Shown here piece by piece: positions 24,716-38,770 of a DNA stretch of 64,000 bases. This DNA comes from Eremophila alpestris peregrina. Lineage: Eukaryota; Chordata; Aves; Passeriformes; Alaudidae. The notes beneath the pieces are model-generated. The model had not been told where the DNA came from and did no database searches. It was given only the letters and a program-made list of their open reading frames with translations. Both the position numbers and the translations under genes were made by a program. How positions within the stretch are numbered: the first letter of the stretch is position 1; each line of letters starts with the position of its first letter. The stretch is from assembly GCA_009792885.1 (NCBI GenBank), contig WMCF01000021.1, positions 1,909,138-1,973,137 on the forward strand. Reading direction: 5' to 3'.

Positions 24716-26635
24716 CTGAGGAGCCAAGTCCTGTGCTGCAGCTTGGTGACTGTCCCCATCAGTCTGCCTGCAGCTCTCTCTGGCCATCCCAGCCTTTTCC
24801 TCCGTGAGAGCTGTGGCTGGCAGCCAGGACAGCCCATCCCTGCCATCCCTGGCAGGTACATGTGGTGGCACTGAAGGTGACAGCCCCACACTCTGCCAGG
24901 CTGCTGCTGCATAGCTCAGCAGTGCCACTGCTGTTTAGGGGCTGTCAGCATTTCCATTATAGCCACGCTTCTCCAGGGGCTGAGAGCTCGCCTGTTTGAA
25001 ATTGAACACGGCTAAAGCTCAAAAACATAAATTGTCATTCCTCCAGTCTTTTAAATGAAGCAAGCTCCCAAACAAAATGACAGCTTCTGTTCCAGTTTGA
25101 CAATACATCTGTGCCTTAAATGTTTTCTGGGTACTTTCAGGCCCTGTTTTGCCCTCCGAAAAGCAGACAGAAATTTCCCTGTAGATGCCATGTGTGCCTC
25201 TCTGACCCACACCACTCAGAACATCTGAAGGCAGTTCAAAGATTACTCCTGCAATTTAGAGGCCTACACAAGCACTGCAACTTGTGATTCAGGTCAAATA
25301 TACTTGAAAGTCTATTTTTATGCAGCTTGACATATAGAAGAACTGACTTCTCTTACATTACCCCTCAAAAGAATAAACAAACAGTGAGTTCTGCATTATG
25401 GTATAATTTTAAAGTATTTCTTCTCCATATCTTTAGAGAACCTTTTGGATACTTGTTCCACCCCATTTTTCTATAGCCATATTTCTATCCAGTGTTCTGG
25501 GCAGATGTTTCACAACTATTTGGGAGCTAAGAGGTCTTGACTGGGTTTCTCTAACTGCTAAAAGGGCCACAGGTCCTTGTGCAGTTCCTTAGGTAATCTC
25601 AGGTGTGCACAGAGGGGTGCACACACCAGGAGGGGATGCACCCAACCTGCTGCAGGCATGGCTTTCCTGGGGAATAAATAAATATTTACAAAATCAGAAT
25701 TTTCAGAGCATGTCTGAAATATGAAAGTTAAGGATGTTACCATACTCATCATTTTAAGTTTTGCAAGTCTCTGATAAGTTTCTCCTCTAACAGTAACCAA
25801 ACAAAAGAAGTATTGATAAGTTATTGGACCTCGGATTTTTTTTGTTTCTTTATGAAGTTCAGAAACTGCTTTCAATGGGAATCTGAGCAAGATAAAAGCA
25901 GGTAGGTATTGCTTAGCACTTTCTCAGAGTCCATGAGTGTTTAATTCAAAATAATTTTTTAAAATTCAATTCCAAGCAAACACTTAAAAATAATACTTTT
26001 TACATTATAAATGCCAATTTCGAAAGATGTTTGTAGCAAGTTGATTCAGCAAAAATGTAATTTCCTTTTAAAATCAATTTCTTTTTGTTTTCTTTTTAAA
26101 TTTTTTCCTACGTGTTACTCACCAACACAGTTGAGAGTTCCCAAGTGTAAACCATACTTGGAAGGATTTGCCTTTCTTAGGGATTTGAAACTTTTCATTG
26201 TGTGGCTCTTGATAAAAGTTGGGAGAAAAAATTGTATGGAGACTGGCATTTTATTATAACTGCTGTCTAATTAGATCTCTGCAGTTTTATTTGCAAAATG
26301 TCGTGCAGAAGGAAAAGGAAGGGCACTGAACAAAGTTACCACTCATACAAAAATTACTTAATATCAAAACATCAGTGATTTAATTCAAGTTGAAGCATTA
26401 TTATTTGACTCTGATTGATACACTCCAGTCTGTAATACTACTCCTAATTTTGTACATTTTCTCTATACAGAGTGCTCTGGGACTGAAGTCAAGATGCTTA
26501 CACAGTGCCTATTGCAGGCTAAATGCTTTACCCAGTCCTATTTGCATAACAAGAGAAAAGAAGAAAATTTGATTTAAGGAGGTAGAAAGCAACCCAAAAT
26601 TTCTGTCTGTGCATAAATATGAGAGTACAGGTTAT
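24716..26635. other. Unique non-coding sequence, nothing recognised
   Basis: Between the LTR and the long CR1 there is no recognisable gene. A GC-richer patch (24716-24930) directly follows the LTR. The rest is AT-rich with short frames. Confidence 0.55.
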
Positions 26636-26918
26636 AGTCACAGAACAAACTAGGTTGGAAAAGACTTTTGAAATCACCAAGCCAAACCTGTGATCAAACA
26701 ACTAAACCATGGCACTGAGTGCCACGTCCAGTCTTGTTTTAAACATGTCCAGGGTTGGTGACTCCACCACCTCCCTGGGCAGACCATTCCAGTGCCCAGT
26801 CACTCTTTCAGTGAATTCTTTTCTAATGACTGGCCTAAACTTCCCCTGGAGCAGCTTAAGACTGTGTCCTCTCGTTCTGCTGGTTGTTGTCTGGGAGAAG
26901 AGACCAATCTCCACCTGA

Positions 26919-27848
26919 CTACAAAGAGGGTTGTTTTGTTTCAAGTTTCAGGGAGTTGTAGGGAGTGATAAGGTCACCCCTGAGTCTCCTTTTGTCCAGG
27001 CTGAACACCCCCAGCTCCCTCAGTTGTTCCTCACAGTGTTTGGGTTCCAGCCCCTCACAGGGTTTGTGCTCCAGCCCCTCACAGGGTTTATTTTCCCAGC
27101 CCCTCACAGGATTTGTGTCCCCAGCCCCTCTCCAGCCTTGTTGTCCTTCTCTGGATGTGCTCAAGCCCCTCAAGGCCCTTCCCAAACTGAGGGGCCCAGA
27201 ACTGGACACAGCACTCGAGGTGTGCCCTCACCAGTGCTGAGCACAGGGGCAGAATGACCTCCCTGCTCCTGCTGGCCACACCATTCCTGATCCAGGCCAG
27301 GTGCCATTGGCCTTCTTGGCCACCTGGGCACACAGCTGGCTCCTGTCCAGCTGCTGTCACCAGCACCCCCAGGTCCCTTCCTGCCCCAGCCACACTGTCC
27401 CCAGCCTATAACACTGCAGGGGTTATTGTGGCCAAAATGCAGCATCTGGACTTACTAAACTTCATCCTACTGGACTTTGTCCATCCATCCAACCATTCCA
27501 GTGTCTCTGCAGAGCCCCCCTACCTTCCAAAAGATTGACACACGCTCCCAGCTCTGTGTCATCTGCAAATTTACTCATGAAAGACTCAATGCCCTCATCC
27601 ATGTCATCAATAAAGATACTGAACAGAGCTGGCCCCAGCACAGACCCCTGAGGGACACCACTGGTGACTGTCCCCAGCTGGATGCAGAACCCTCACCACC
27701 ACTCTCTGGGCTTGGCCATGCAGCCAGTTCCTGACCCAGCACAGAGTGCTCCTGTCCAAGCCATGGGCTGCCAGCTTATCTAGGAGTATGCTGTGGGAGA
27801 CAGTGCCAAAGGCCTTGCTGAAGTCCAGATAGACAACACCTTCTTTGT
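26919..27848 (-). pseudogene. Decayed CR1 reverse transcriptase (C-terminal half)
   Basis: The conceptual minus-strand product shows three RT landmarks in order: a YLDFSKAF block with the catalytic Asp codon at 27823-27825, GVPQGSVLGP at 27631-27659, and the catalytic FADD at 27558-27569. They are followed by the CR1 C-terminal blocks VQFWAPQFGK and LRELGVFSLDKRRLRGDL, ending at a stop near 26919. The frame is broken repeatedly. The YLDFSKAF frame differs from the GVPQGS/FADD frame, the reading returns to the first frame after about 27520, a TAG interrupts near 27410, and the C-terminal block is in yet another register. In the family this enzyme copies CR1 RNA at a nicked target. This copy cannot encode it: it lacks the endonuclease half and has frameshifts and stops. 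LDFSKAF is followed by G where the family usually has D. Confidence 0.9.
27036..27133 (-). repeat. 24/25-bp tandem repeat inside the CR1 ORF2 remnant
   Basis: Four successive copies share the core CCAGCCCCTCACAG on the plus strand, spaced 24-25 bp. On the minus strand most units add eight codons, giving a series like EHKPCEGL repeated where CR1 normally has a single GLEHKP(Y/C)EE segment. Confidence 0.85.
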
Positions 27849-30010
27849 GAGAAAAGGAAAAAAAAATCTGAAGTCCTCATCCTCCCCATTCATTTCTTCA
27901 ACTTTGTTTAATACAAACATTTACATAAAAATTAGGATCATATTTAGATGTTTTCTTGAGTCCCTATAGTCCTTCTGAAGTTACAACATTATACAATATG
28001 CTAATTTACACAGCAACCACTTAACAAACACAAATAGGATAAATATTATGCTGAGGATTTACTGAACTACAAAGAAACAAAAGACCCCGCTTCTGTGCAA
28101 ATTTGAGTAGCATTAAAACAAACAAAGTCAGAGGATGAAGAATTTATGCTGTTACACACTGAACTATATTGGGTTTCCTGAATGTTTTTGCTTTAGAAAA
28201 TGCTGACTTGTCAGGACCTATAAGTGCATTTATTTCCCAAATCTAGGATAAAACTTCAGAAGTCAGAGGACTTCTTCCCCTCCTTAGCCCCCCAAATCCT
28301 GATCCTGTTTCTCTTCAGCCCTTCCCCAAATTCAGCAATCAAACCTGAATCATTCATGGCCCTACAAGAAATTCTTCACCTTCGTTACCAACAGTGTGTT
28401 TACAACCTCTTTGCTTCAAATCAGGGAAGTTCTTCCACTAACTTACTTCTGGACACTCTCCATCTGGTTTTCACAAAATATAAACTGGAAAAAGATGATA
28501 CTCATTTAAAAAATATATTTCTAATGACAGGTTTCAAGGATTATAGTGACTGATAAACCAAACAAGATTTTGTAGCACTCCTTGGAAGAGGGCAAAGAGC
28601 TGTAACAGTTTTGGTTCTGAGTCCAGATTCAGGATGCAACTGGAATAACTAATACCACTGTAAGCTCTGGTTTATGTTTCTTCTGGTTTCAGTGACAGCA
28701 ACTTAAACATGACAGATTCTGAGTCCTCAAGTAATTAATTCTAATCAGCCACCTGCCTCCTCTGTCTGTTGACATCCCATGTACAGAAGTGGTTATTGAA
28801 ATAGTCACTCAGGGAAACAAAGTTATCCTCAGAGTGTATCCAGCCACCAGCCTGGCTCACACAGAGCTCTCAGGGCTGAAATTGAGATACAAGGGGAAAA
28901 AAATTCATTTCTGTATTAGTATTACAGGAGTCATATGCCTATAACATGTTAGTGCACTGTTTAGAATCAGGAAATAAAAGCTGGCATACTGGTGAGGTTT
29001 TCCTGTGGTTTTGTTACTTGAGATAGAATGAATTTTATTGTGTCTAAGAAGCAGGGAGATGGCATCCACTGCACAGCACTGCTCTTCAAAAACCCTGGGC
29101 CACCCCCATGTGAGAGGGGACTTTCCAGAATGCACAAACAGAAACCTGCCACTCCATGTTCCCTGAGCAGACACTGCCAGCTCCAATCCCCCCAGCAGGG
29201 ACAGCACCCAGGCAATGATGTAGTGGGAGCTGGAGAAACAAAACTGACCCTGCTGTGCTCTTAGTTGGTAAAGAGTTTTCCCTAGAGGACAGTTTTCTTT
29301 AGTTAAGTGACATACATTAAAAAAATGAAATGACAGAACTGAGTTGATAAATCATCCTCTGGTCTGCCGTTTTCTCTTTTCTGAAAATGAAAAGAAATGC
29401 CAGGATAGGTAACTTCAAATGAAAAGAAAAGCAGATTGCAAAACATAAACTCACCCTAAACATTTTCCTGCTGCTGCTTCTCCTCTGTCAAAAATATTCA
29501 ATTCAATCAACAGTACACTTCTAGCATAAACATAAATCAATGCCAAGATACTTTGGCTTTGTTATTAGACATGCTGTTTTAATAATAAATACATAAATTC
29601 AATTAATTTTAAGATTCCAATTTTTTTCAGGTTACCTGTTGCCATTTCTAGCCCTTCATAAGCCATTTTGCTGCACTTTATGGAGCACAGGGCAGCTCTT
29701 GGGCTGACAGAAGACATTGAAAGACAGGGAAAAGAAAATCTAAAGTGATGTGCACACAGGCAGAATTAGCTTCCTGCTCTTACAGAAAGCAGAAAAGCAA
29801 GAGAGGTAGCACATAAGAAAACCTCTATGAAAAGTAGAGCACTTTGCTCCCGTCTAGGAGCTGGATTGGCAATAAGTCACTTATGTTTTAACACCAGGCA
29901 GCAGCAGCTTGAGTCTGGAGCTGCAGAGTTTTTAGAAGCCACTCCAGCTGCTGACAACTCAGGCAGGGAAATCAGATTACTTCCAGTCATGGGGATCCCC
30001 CTGCTGCTGC

Positions 30011-30028
30011 ACACACACACACACACAC
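30011..30028. repeat. (AC)9 microsatellite
   Basis: Nine uninterrupted AC units preceded by CTGCTGCTGC. Confidence 0.9.
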
Positions 30029-32175
30029 CTGGCCCCAGTCCTGGGGACAGGAGCCTGTGCACAGCACCATTTGTGTGAGAACATCCCTGAGGGGCTTGCC
30101 AGAACAGAGTGAAGTGTGGGGAGTGACACACACAGCTTCAGTTTTCTCTGAGAGAGAAACATTCAAATACTGTCATGTAGGAAATCAATACAGAAACAAA
30201 AAAAACATCAGAAAGCAAAAATAAATCAGCAAAGGCAGAGCAGGTCTGTCAGTTTGCTGGCCACTGCCATGTTATCAACTCTGGAATGACACTCAAGGGT
30301 TGGTAACAGTTAAAGAAAGAGAATGGGGATAAAGGACTTGAAGCCTTTATTTAGATTTTAAGCAGTTTTTGACTTCACTTCCAATTCCTTCATAAAGGAA
30401 CCCTGGAGAACAGGCTTCTGCTTCCAAACCTGTTCCTACAGCACCTCCCAATCTCACACCCTCCTCATTCCAAATTTAACTAGCACATCTCCTCTTCGTT
30501 CAGTACAGGCTATTGCTGAGCCAAACATGGTCACTGATCTCTACTGTCTTACTTCTATTCCCCAAATTTTTGGGCTCCCCAAGCTCATTAGCAGCTGCCT
30601 GACACTCCAGCCTCTGACACCAGCAGTTTTCCAGACCCCTCACGTCTCCACTATGCCTTAATTCTATAACATCACCTTTGAGAGAGTCTCTCTCTTCTTT
30701 TTATATTAGCAAAATGTTTGTGATACTCTTATTACATATCTCATCTTATTAGGTGGGAAACACAACCTACTTGTTAATGTGGGATTTGAAGAAAAGAGGC
30801 CCCTTAGAACACTTTCTCTATAGCTAACTGACTTGTTATCACTATCAACCTTGCTCTGTTCTTCCCCACAATTCCTTTACTCTCCTGCCTTCTGCTGAAG
30901 CACAGCCCTGCATCACCTCAGGCTCTGGGGCTGACCCTGTGACTGCAGTGTCACACAGAATGGCCTTAAGTGCTCTTTTGGGGCCAGGCACTGCCTCTGC
31001 CACATGGCAAGCTCAGAGGCTGTACCACCCTTGCAGGGCTGCAACTCTGTCCTGTAGAGGGAACTGGAAAGGAGCAAAGAGCAATTAAGAAAAGAAGAAG
31101 TGAAGGAAAAAAATCCAAAAGGCTGCAGACTCATGGCATTTGGTTTGGATCTTGAAATCAGCAAGTTCCTCTGGAAGCTTTGGGCAAGTGGCTATTTCCA
31201 GGTATTACAGATGATGGATAATATTATGCTGTGTTTGCATTGGGTTTAGTGGATAATTTGACAAGTTTATTGCTCCTGTGGTTTAAGAGACCAAAATATT
31301 ATGGAACTTCACATCCAAGATATTTCATCATAAACCAAAGCAACTAAAACTGCAAAGCAAGGGAAGACAACATAGTTAATGCTAAGCTTCAAGATAAAAG
31401 ATGAAAACTGTTATAGTTACCAATTAACATTTAGATTGCCTGTACAAAGGGATGCCATAAATTCCCACACCTCAGGTACAATAATTCCTTTTAATATCTC
31501 ATTGTATCACTGCCAAAAGACTGTCTCTCTGCTGTGTACCATTTCAAGGCATATTTGTGCACTTTTTGGTTTCCAAGAAGTATTGATGCATGTAAATGAC
31601 ACCAGCCAACACATTTCCTTGTGACCCAACCAACCCACAGTTGGCTTCTTCCCCACAGAACCTCTCCCAGAAGAAGCAGAAGCAGCTGAAGTTCCACTGA
31701 ACATTACTGCAAAGGAAAGGCACCAATTTAATGGCACTGAGTAAATTCAGCGTTGTTAATGGAAATAGATAATTTCCCACGCTTCTATCCTAAGTTCTGC
31801 ATAATGCTCCCATAAATTTCAGCTGCAGCCTGTGCTGAAAGCAGAATATGGCTTTGCCTAGATAATGTGTTGTGAGCTCACTAAACCTGTGAAAGAATAT
31901 CTGAAAAACTTTTCCACTGGTTTATTTGGGTCTCTATCAGGTATTTGGAATTGTAACAGAAGTGCTACTCTGAGCAGTTTTTAGTTACAATACAAAATAA
32001 TTGTGCATTCATGTCGTGGAATTTTTGGTTGGAAGTTTTATCATAAAATCCTGCGGTGTGGTTTGAAAGATAGCTAATTTGAAAAAGGGTTATCTTATTA
32101 ACCAAAAGCACAACATATTTTGCCTCTTGGTTTTGCACAATTTTGTGTTTAACACATAAATACAGACAAATTTAT

Positions 32176-32265
32176 TATCAAAAAAACCCCAAAACTTAAC
32201 AAAAAATTCCAAACAACAACAAAAAAAAAAATCCAACCAAACAAAAACAACACCACAAACACGAA
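32176..32265. repeat. A-rich low-complexity stretch
   Basis: Mostly A with scattered C, including an uninterrupted run of A at about 32221-32231 and CAACAAC/CAAAAACAAC motifs. Confidence 0.75.
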
Positions 32266-35200
32266 CTTAAGGAATTTCAAATTAGTAACCAATTAATCCT
32301 TTTGCACTCACAGTCAGAATTTTCACAACACAAGTAACTCAAGGGATCAGAAATACTGCTCTCCCTGTTTACAATTACCTGTACATGTGATCCTCAACAA
32401 AACAGGAGCCAGACAGCTCCTCTAAGTTCTGGAAGAAGAATAAAAGTTGGGACCCAGCCAAAAAAAAAAAAACAATCCAGATGAGAGCAATAAGATGAGC
32501 AGGCTGAAAATGAGTCACAAGGAAAAAGCAGGAGAGCTGAACAGAGAGAGGAGCAGAGGAGATGAGTATTCTCCTTCAAATACATAAAGGATTGGTGCAA
32601 AAAGGAGGGCAGATGACTGTTTTCTACAACCACTTCAGTGAGGAGCAAATGAATCCAGTTGTGCCTAAGGGAGAATGGAACAGTGAAAGATGGGCTGGGA
32701 GCTTTCAGAGTGAGGAGGTTTTAGGAAGACATTGACCTGTTAAAGATGACACCAGGTTACTTCAGGCAAGGTAAGTGCTTTAGGCCTCTTCCAGCCTTGT
32801 ACTACCTGATTTCTGGGAAATCATGTCAGGAAACAATTCATCCCTCAGCTGAACCCAGGCTTGTACGTGGAATTTGCTCCAGATTTTTGCCTTAAGCTGC
32901 ATTTCTTTGTACATTTGCCTGCAGCCAGAGAAGCTTGAGCCTACTCAGACCTGACAAAGCAGATATCTGATGCAAGAAGCTCTGATATCAAATATGATGG
33001 GAGTTTAATCAGGAAGTCTGCCTAAGATTCTGCAGCAATTGAACCCTACATGAAATCATCTTCAGTGAAATAACCCAGTTGCTCATAGAAACTTCAGTAG
33101 GTTTTTTAAGGATGCCTGTTAGGCATCAAAAGAGAAAAGGTTAAAAACTGGAAAGCTTGAAAAAACAAAATCAAAAACACCTTAAACATCAATCCTACAC
33201 ATTTCATTTTGGAATGGGTCTCTGCTACTGAAGAGCCAACAAAAATAAAACAAATAAATAAAATAAGAACCTAACTGTATATCTGTGCTAGCAACTCAAA
33301 GAGATCAAGTCTCAGAGATTTTTTTTGGTCTTGGGAACATATCAGGTACTTTGCACACAAATTTATATGTTTGGATGCAGGCAAATTGATAAAATATAAT
33401 CAAAGAACCAAACTGAAAACAACAAAATTCTGACTTTTTCCCAGACCATTGTATCTTGGTAAGACAGGAACTAGCAAAGTCATGTTACTTGTAAGCAGCT
33501 GGAAGAGTCTGTGACATTTTTCCACATTCAGTTTGTAAGCTAGCATTGATGCAAGCAGAGAATTGAACAGACACCATCAGCAAGGGAGGCTGGTGCAGGG
33601 TACAACTGAGTGTTTGTTGGTTTTTGTTTGTTCATTTGTTCTGTTTGGGTTTTCCATTAAAGCATTCACAGATAAGGAGCTTGATTTGCTTCTCCTGGGG
33701 TTTCTGTGAAAGAGCCACTGAGGACACTCTGATATCTGCCCTCAGCAAGAACCTGGTGTTGAACACTCTGAGAAGAGCAGACCCACAAAATGCAACAAAA
33801 AGCAGAGTTCAGAAGACTCAGAAATAAAAACTAATACTGGTAGCTGCCAATAGTCACAGCAATAGTGACAATAGTTACCATTAGGTAAGGGGAACATTAA
33901 ATTACAGTTTCCAAGATCTTGGGGAAGCTGAGCACTTCCTTGGAGAGTTCTTTGAATGTTCTAATTTTTTGCTTAACAATCACTCACCTGAAGGATAAGT
34001 AAAAATCAACTGTTTCCATATCAATGACTGGATTAAAATCAATAATAAAATAATTTAACAGCTACATCTGCATAACTTAATCCTGATATTGGTCAGGAAT
34101 TAGTGACTTCATCAACTTTGCTGGACTTGCTCTTGCTGATGTCAGCAAAATCAAAATCTGATGAGACATTTGGGCTAGCTTTGCTTCCAGTGCAGAGCTT
34201 TGTTTTCTAAAACAGTTGTTCCATTTTTGGCCATAATTATAGTAGGTTTTACAGCAGATTGTAACTGTAACTAATTTGTACTTACATGACTAATTATGAA
34301 AGAGAAGCATGCTGCTTGCAGTGCTCTCCCACATCTGGAGAAGACCAGGAGCACAACAGCAGCTGGCTGGATGCTGCCATGAATTTGTTGCTGTTTCTTC
34401 AGTGATTGCTGATTCTTTTCTCTCCTGATAAAAGGTCTGATGCAGCCTCATCCACTTCCCAATTATTTAATTGTCTTAAGCAATAAAACCCAACCAAAAA
34501 CCCCAGCACATTTCCACTGCTAAGGTGATGTTTGATAATGTAAAAATTGAAGATGTTGATGGGCTGCCAATAATTAAGCACCTTTCTGAAATATTTTTCC
34601 AGTGGGGTTTTTTTGGTTTTGTTTTTTTTTTTTTTCCTCTTGAACATTTTAATTTCATTTTTAGTTCATTTCTTTTGGTAGAAGGATAGGAAGCATTGGA
34701 TAAATACTTTCTCAAACCCTTGATTTATAATAAATCTAAGTTAAGATTGACTATCCAAAGCATTTTACCAGATGCACAACTACACTTAAAAAGGAATATG
34801 TTAGCATTGGGTTTTTTTCCATGTTCAAAGGCAACCAACACCACCCCCACTAACCCCACACCACATTCTGAACTTTCAGCAGAGAAAACAAAAAACAGCT
34901 TTGAACTACACAACTTTACAACAATTAAGCTGTATGAACAATATGAAATGTTTTTCTAAAGCACTTCAGAAAATGACTATTATTGAACCTGCAGTCTTTG
35001 AGGCTGTAATTCAAGTACTACAATTCCAGCCACACAGCTCAGGTCAAAAAGGAACAAGTCAAGCTGACAGAAAGCAAGTCGATGAATTCTTACATGATTT
35101 TTCAACACACAACAGATGGACAAGAATAGAAGCCACTATACAATAAAATAATTCTGTGCTACAGTTTCTGACACAAATATCAACTTCTCTTGCTGTTACT

Positions 35201-38200
35201 GTCTTTCACAGGTTACAGTGTTCTCACATATTTTAATTTACCGAGTTTTCTAACCCCCAATTTCTTTCCTGTATCCACTATATTAGGCAATAGCAACAAT
35301 TTATTGCCTGTGAGAAGTGTGAAAGAAAAAAAAACAAAACAGCCATTTTAAAAAATCCCTAAACTACCATATAAACTGAATTGCATTGTGCAAAATCAGA
35401 AAGAGCAGGCTGAGGCTTTAACAGTTGACTCCAATGAAAGGCACTGTGGAGGAACTTTCACTCTGTACCAACACAGCAAATTTTTTACTCAGATTTTAGA
35501 GTTCCACATTGCAGGGAAGTTAAAAGAAACAACCAAACAAAAGATTGGGTTGAATATTGAGGAACTGTTGTATTTTAGGGGCTTTTAAAAGTGTGGTATG
35601 ACTGCAATATTATCTAAAGAGTGAGGCCAAGTAATGATCTTCAATTGAAATGCCAGATATCAATCATTAAAAGCTTTGCATCTTTTTCTTATTTCCACAG
35701 GAATTAAAAGCTCCCGTCAGTTGAACAGGGGCTCTCTGGTCATTTTTTCCCACCTGTGCCATGGGATGGGAATTCTCTCCCATGGAATACCCAGGCAGAA
35801 GGGCAGCAGTGGCTCCTGCCATCCCCAGCTCTGCCTTCCCCTCTTTCCCTGCCCACCAGCCCTGTGCCAGCCCCTGGCAGCTTCCACCCACCTGTTTGGA
35901 ATGTGGATGTCCAGAGGGCAGGGAGCAGCTCTGCTCCATCCCTGACACAACCTCCCCACTCCACCTCAGGGAACATCTCCCAGCACACCAAAGTTAACCC
36001 AACATCATCTCCCCTGTCTAGAGAGGGGGGACAGAATCCCTCCTCTGGGCAATCACAGAGAGCAAACTGAGGGGACACAACTGTGACTGTCAGTGGTTCT
36101 TTGCCAATTATTTTTCCAGCTGTGTGGTAATTTTTGTGTCTGCCCCCTGGATTCTGTCCATTTGGACTCCAGATTGCTTGTGCTGTCACATCGTGCTTGC
36201 TGGGAGTCTGCAAACAGCACATTTTGCATCATCATGTTTCCACTGGTTTCTATTATTCCAGCATTTCAATTTCCTCCTAATTCATGGCATGCAAATGAGA
36301 TCTCAAGTTTCTCAAGAAACAAACTGAACAGACTTAGCACTAAGGGAGACAAGTATTCAGACTTTTTTATCTTTTAATCCGAGATAAACTCTCAGACAAC
36401 CAGAATTTCTAGTGTGATATAAGGAAACCTCAGGGGAAACTGAAGCACTAACATACAAAAAACACAGGATTCCTCAACTCCAGCTTGTATGAAACAGCAT
36501 CACATTCTGGGCCCAGAAACATTATATATTCCCAGCACATATTGGAGAAGTCAACAAAACTAAAGCCTTGTAAAACTGGAATAAATAGACACTTAACCTT
36601 GTAATTTCCTCTACTTTAAAGTATTTGCAAAAATTGTTTCACCCTAACACAGGATTAAGGCTTAGTATTCACTGAGCACAATATAAAATGCTTTTGCCTC
36701 TGTTTTCCAGTCACTGTCCAGGCTGTAAACAGTTTCTCTGGAATGTCTGAGGCACTGCTCCCTGCTGTGTTTAGAGAAACGTTAGAAAAAGAATACGTAC
36801 TGATATTTAAATTATGTACCAATATTTAAAAACAGCTCCAACCTGTATCATCTCTTGTGCATGATGAAATCCTTTAGAAATGTGCCTGTCTCTGCAGAAA
36901 CTCTGGAATGACACTGAACCCTCTTTCTCTCCTCCACATTGAAGCATTATGTGTACTCCAGTCCTGCAGGAGTGTCCTCTGTCCATCAGCATGTCACAGC
37001 AAAATTCTTGTCACAGTGTGCAAAGGAAGGAGGATCTGTGTAAGAGTCTCTGGAGTTACCATCACCCACAGCACTGAAGCAAAGTGAGCCCCAGCACAGA
37101 GCAGTTTTGGTGCTCCCATGGCCAGATCCCTGCAGGGAGCTGCATCTTCCACCCCAGCCAGCCACTGCCCAGAGCTGAGCAACCACAGCTCTTCATCTCA
37201 TTACTGCCACAGGGCTTTCTGTTCCCTGAAAAAAAGCTTTCCTGCTCTTTGGTAGCTTGGGAAACCACCAAAGTGACTGGCATTAAATGACACCATTTGT
37301 CTCCTCTATACTCATTTACACACAAACTTTGAGGCAGTTCAAATTAAAGATGATCTGTGGTGGAGTTTCACATGAGTGTCTGCTGCTGGCACTCATCAAA
37401 CCTCAGTGACTCCATATCCATTACATTCTTTAAAGAATGGATACAACAGAAAATATTCACTTCCTAAAGCTGCATTTGCAAAGGAGGTAAGTGCAGTGTG
37501 GTGTTTAAGTTTAGGCTAATGGTGCTGTTAAAATGAATATACAGAGCACAAATCCAGTCACTGCAAATAGAGTATTCCAGCACATTGCTTTGGAAATAAG
37601 TCTCAGGATAAAACAACAGTCTGACACATGAACATTTAAAAAGGTTCAAATCTCAGGGCCCCAAATCAGTTCAGCTATTTTAAATCATTGTTGTAAATAT
37701 TGAATATCAAATGAATAAAACTAATTTGACAACAAAAACGTTACTTATTTCCTTAGATCTTTTTATATTTAATTCTTCCCACTAAAATATCTCTTGTGAG
37801 GTCTATGACAGCTCTCTGAAAAGACCTTAAATTTTACAGCAAGTAGTAAGGTAACCCATCACATCTTCCCACACACAGTCTCTTTCAAAAGGAGAAAACT
37901 GCACAGAAATTAATTTAGCCAGCTGGAATTGCTGCTGAATTTCAACCTACAAGAAGAATACCTGCATCAGTTTCCACCCCTCTCTTGGTCCAGGTGCCAA
38001 TTTGATACTTTGGAAATGTTTCAAAGGTTTTATCATTCAAGAAAAAACACATCTACTGTAAAAAGAAAACCCAGTCCCTGAGGAGAAGACAAGAGCTTTT
38101 GGATTTTCAACAAAATTAGTGCATTAGAATAAATATCTACCATTCAGAGACCTTGCTATAAACCAAAACACCCCAAATGAAGGGGAGAACTATTGTGAAG

Positions 38201-38770
38201 TATTATATGAATGGCAAAAATAACATCTTCAGCTATAAATTTTAAAGAGCTTTTTATTGTATGTTACAACAAATCTCTACAGATGAGATTTGAAATTTGA
38301 ATCCAAGTTGCCACATTTAATTACTAAATAAATCTTAGACAAAACCATTTGAGCCAATTTTAATAACTGAAAAATTTCCTCCTACAAATCCTTCCAAAAG
38401 AGAAAATTCACATCATTTAATATAAGTGTATGGCTTTCTGAGCCCTGTAACAGGGAAATGCAAATTGTAAAGCATTACTGTAACTCTGGAACATCTTAGG
38501 TTTATTTAGTATTAATATTCTTTTGTTGCTTATTTTTCTGCACAGTTGTCTTCCTGTGGTCACACATCTCTGAAGAGAGTCAAGAGTTTTCAGTCGCGTT
38601 AGGCTTGAATAAATCCTCAGACTTTAGCACTTCCATCTTTAAAGATCAACGTTTGACTTTCAATACAGAGCTGAACTTGGGTTTAAGCCTCATTAAACAG
38701 CATCTGGGACTTTGATGAAGCTGAATTTCTAAACAAGGGAATGATTTTGTAGGTAAAGACACAGCCTAGA

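Larger units (their letters stand above)
26636..27848 (-). mobile_element. CR1 LINE, 5'-truncated, with part of ORF2 and 3' UTR
   Basis: This 1.2-kb element is in minus orientation. Its 3' untranslated region (26636 to about 26918) has CR1 phrases such as 'ccaccacctccctgggcag' and 'gaagagaccaatctccacct' on the plus strand. The remainder is the C-terminal half of the CR1 reverse transcriptase. The 5' end is truncated near 27848, next to an A-rich stretch. It is the longest mobile element in the window and belongs to a different subfamily from the short CR1 tails at 4094 and 10204, judged by its 3' end. Confidence 0.95.

Noticed and set aside
32690..32810. CR1-like 'gaggttttaggaagacatt' and a GTAAGT donor-like site near 32770
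   Set aside because: Resemblance to CR1 is limited to a few words, and the presumed exon before the donor has stops in all three frames.
35690..36222. Strong acceptor-like TTATTTCCACAG at about 35700 with open frames on both strands
   Set aside because: The following frame is proline/serine-rich without family resemblance, and no matching donor or stop/poly(A) layout supports an exon.
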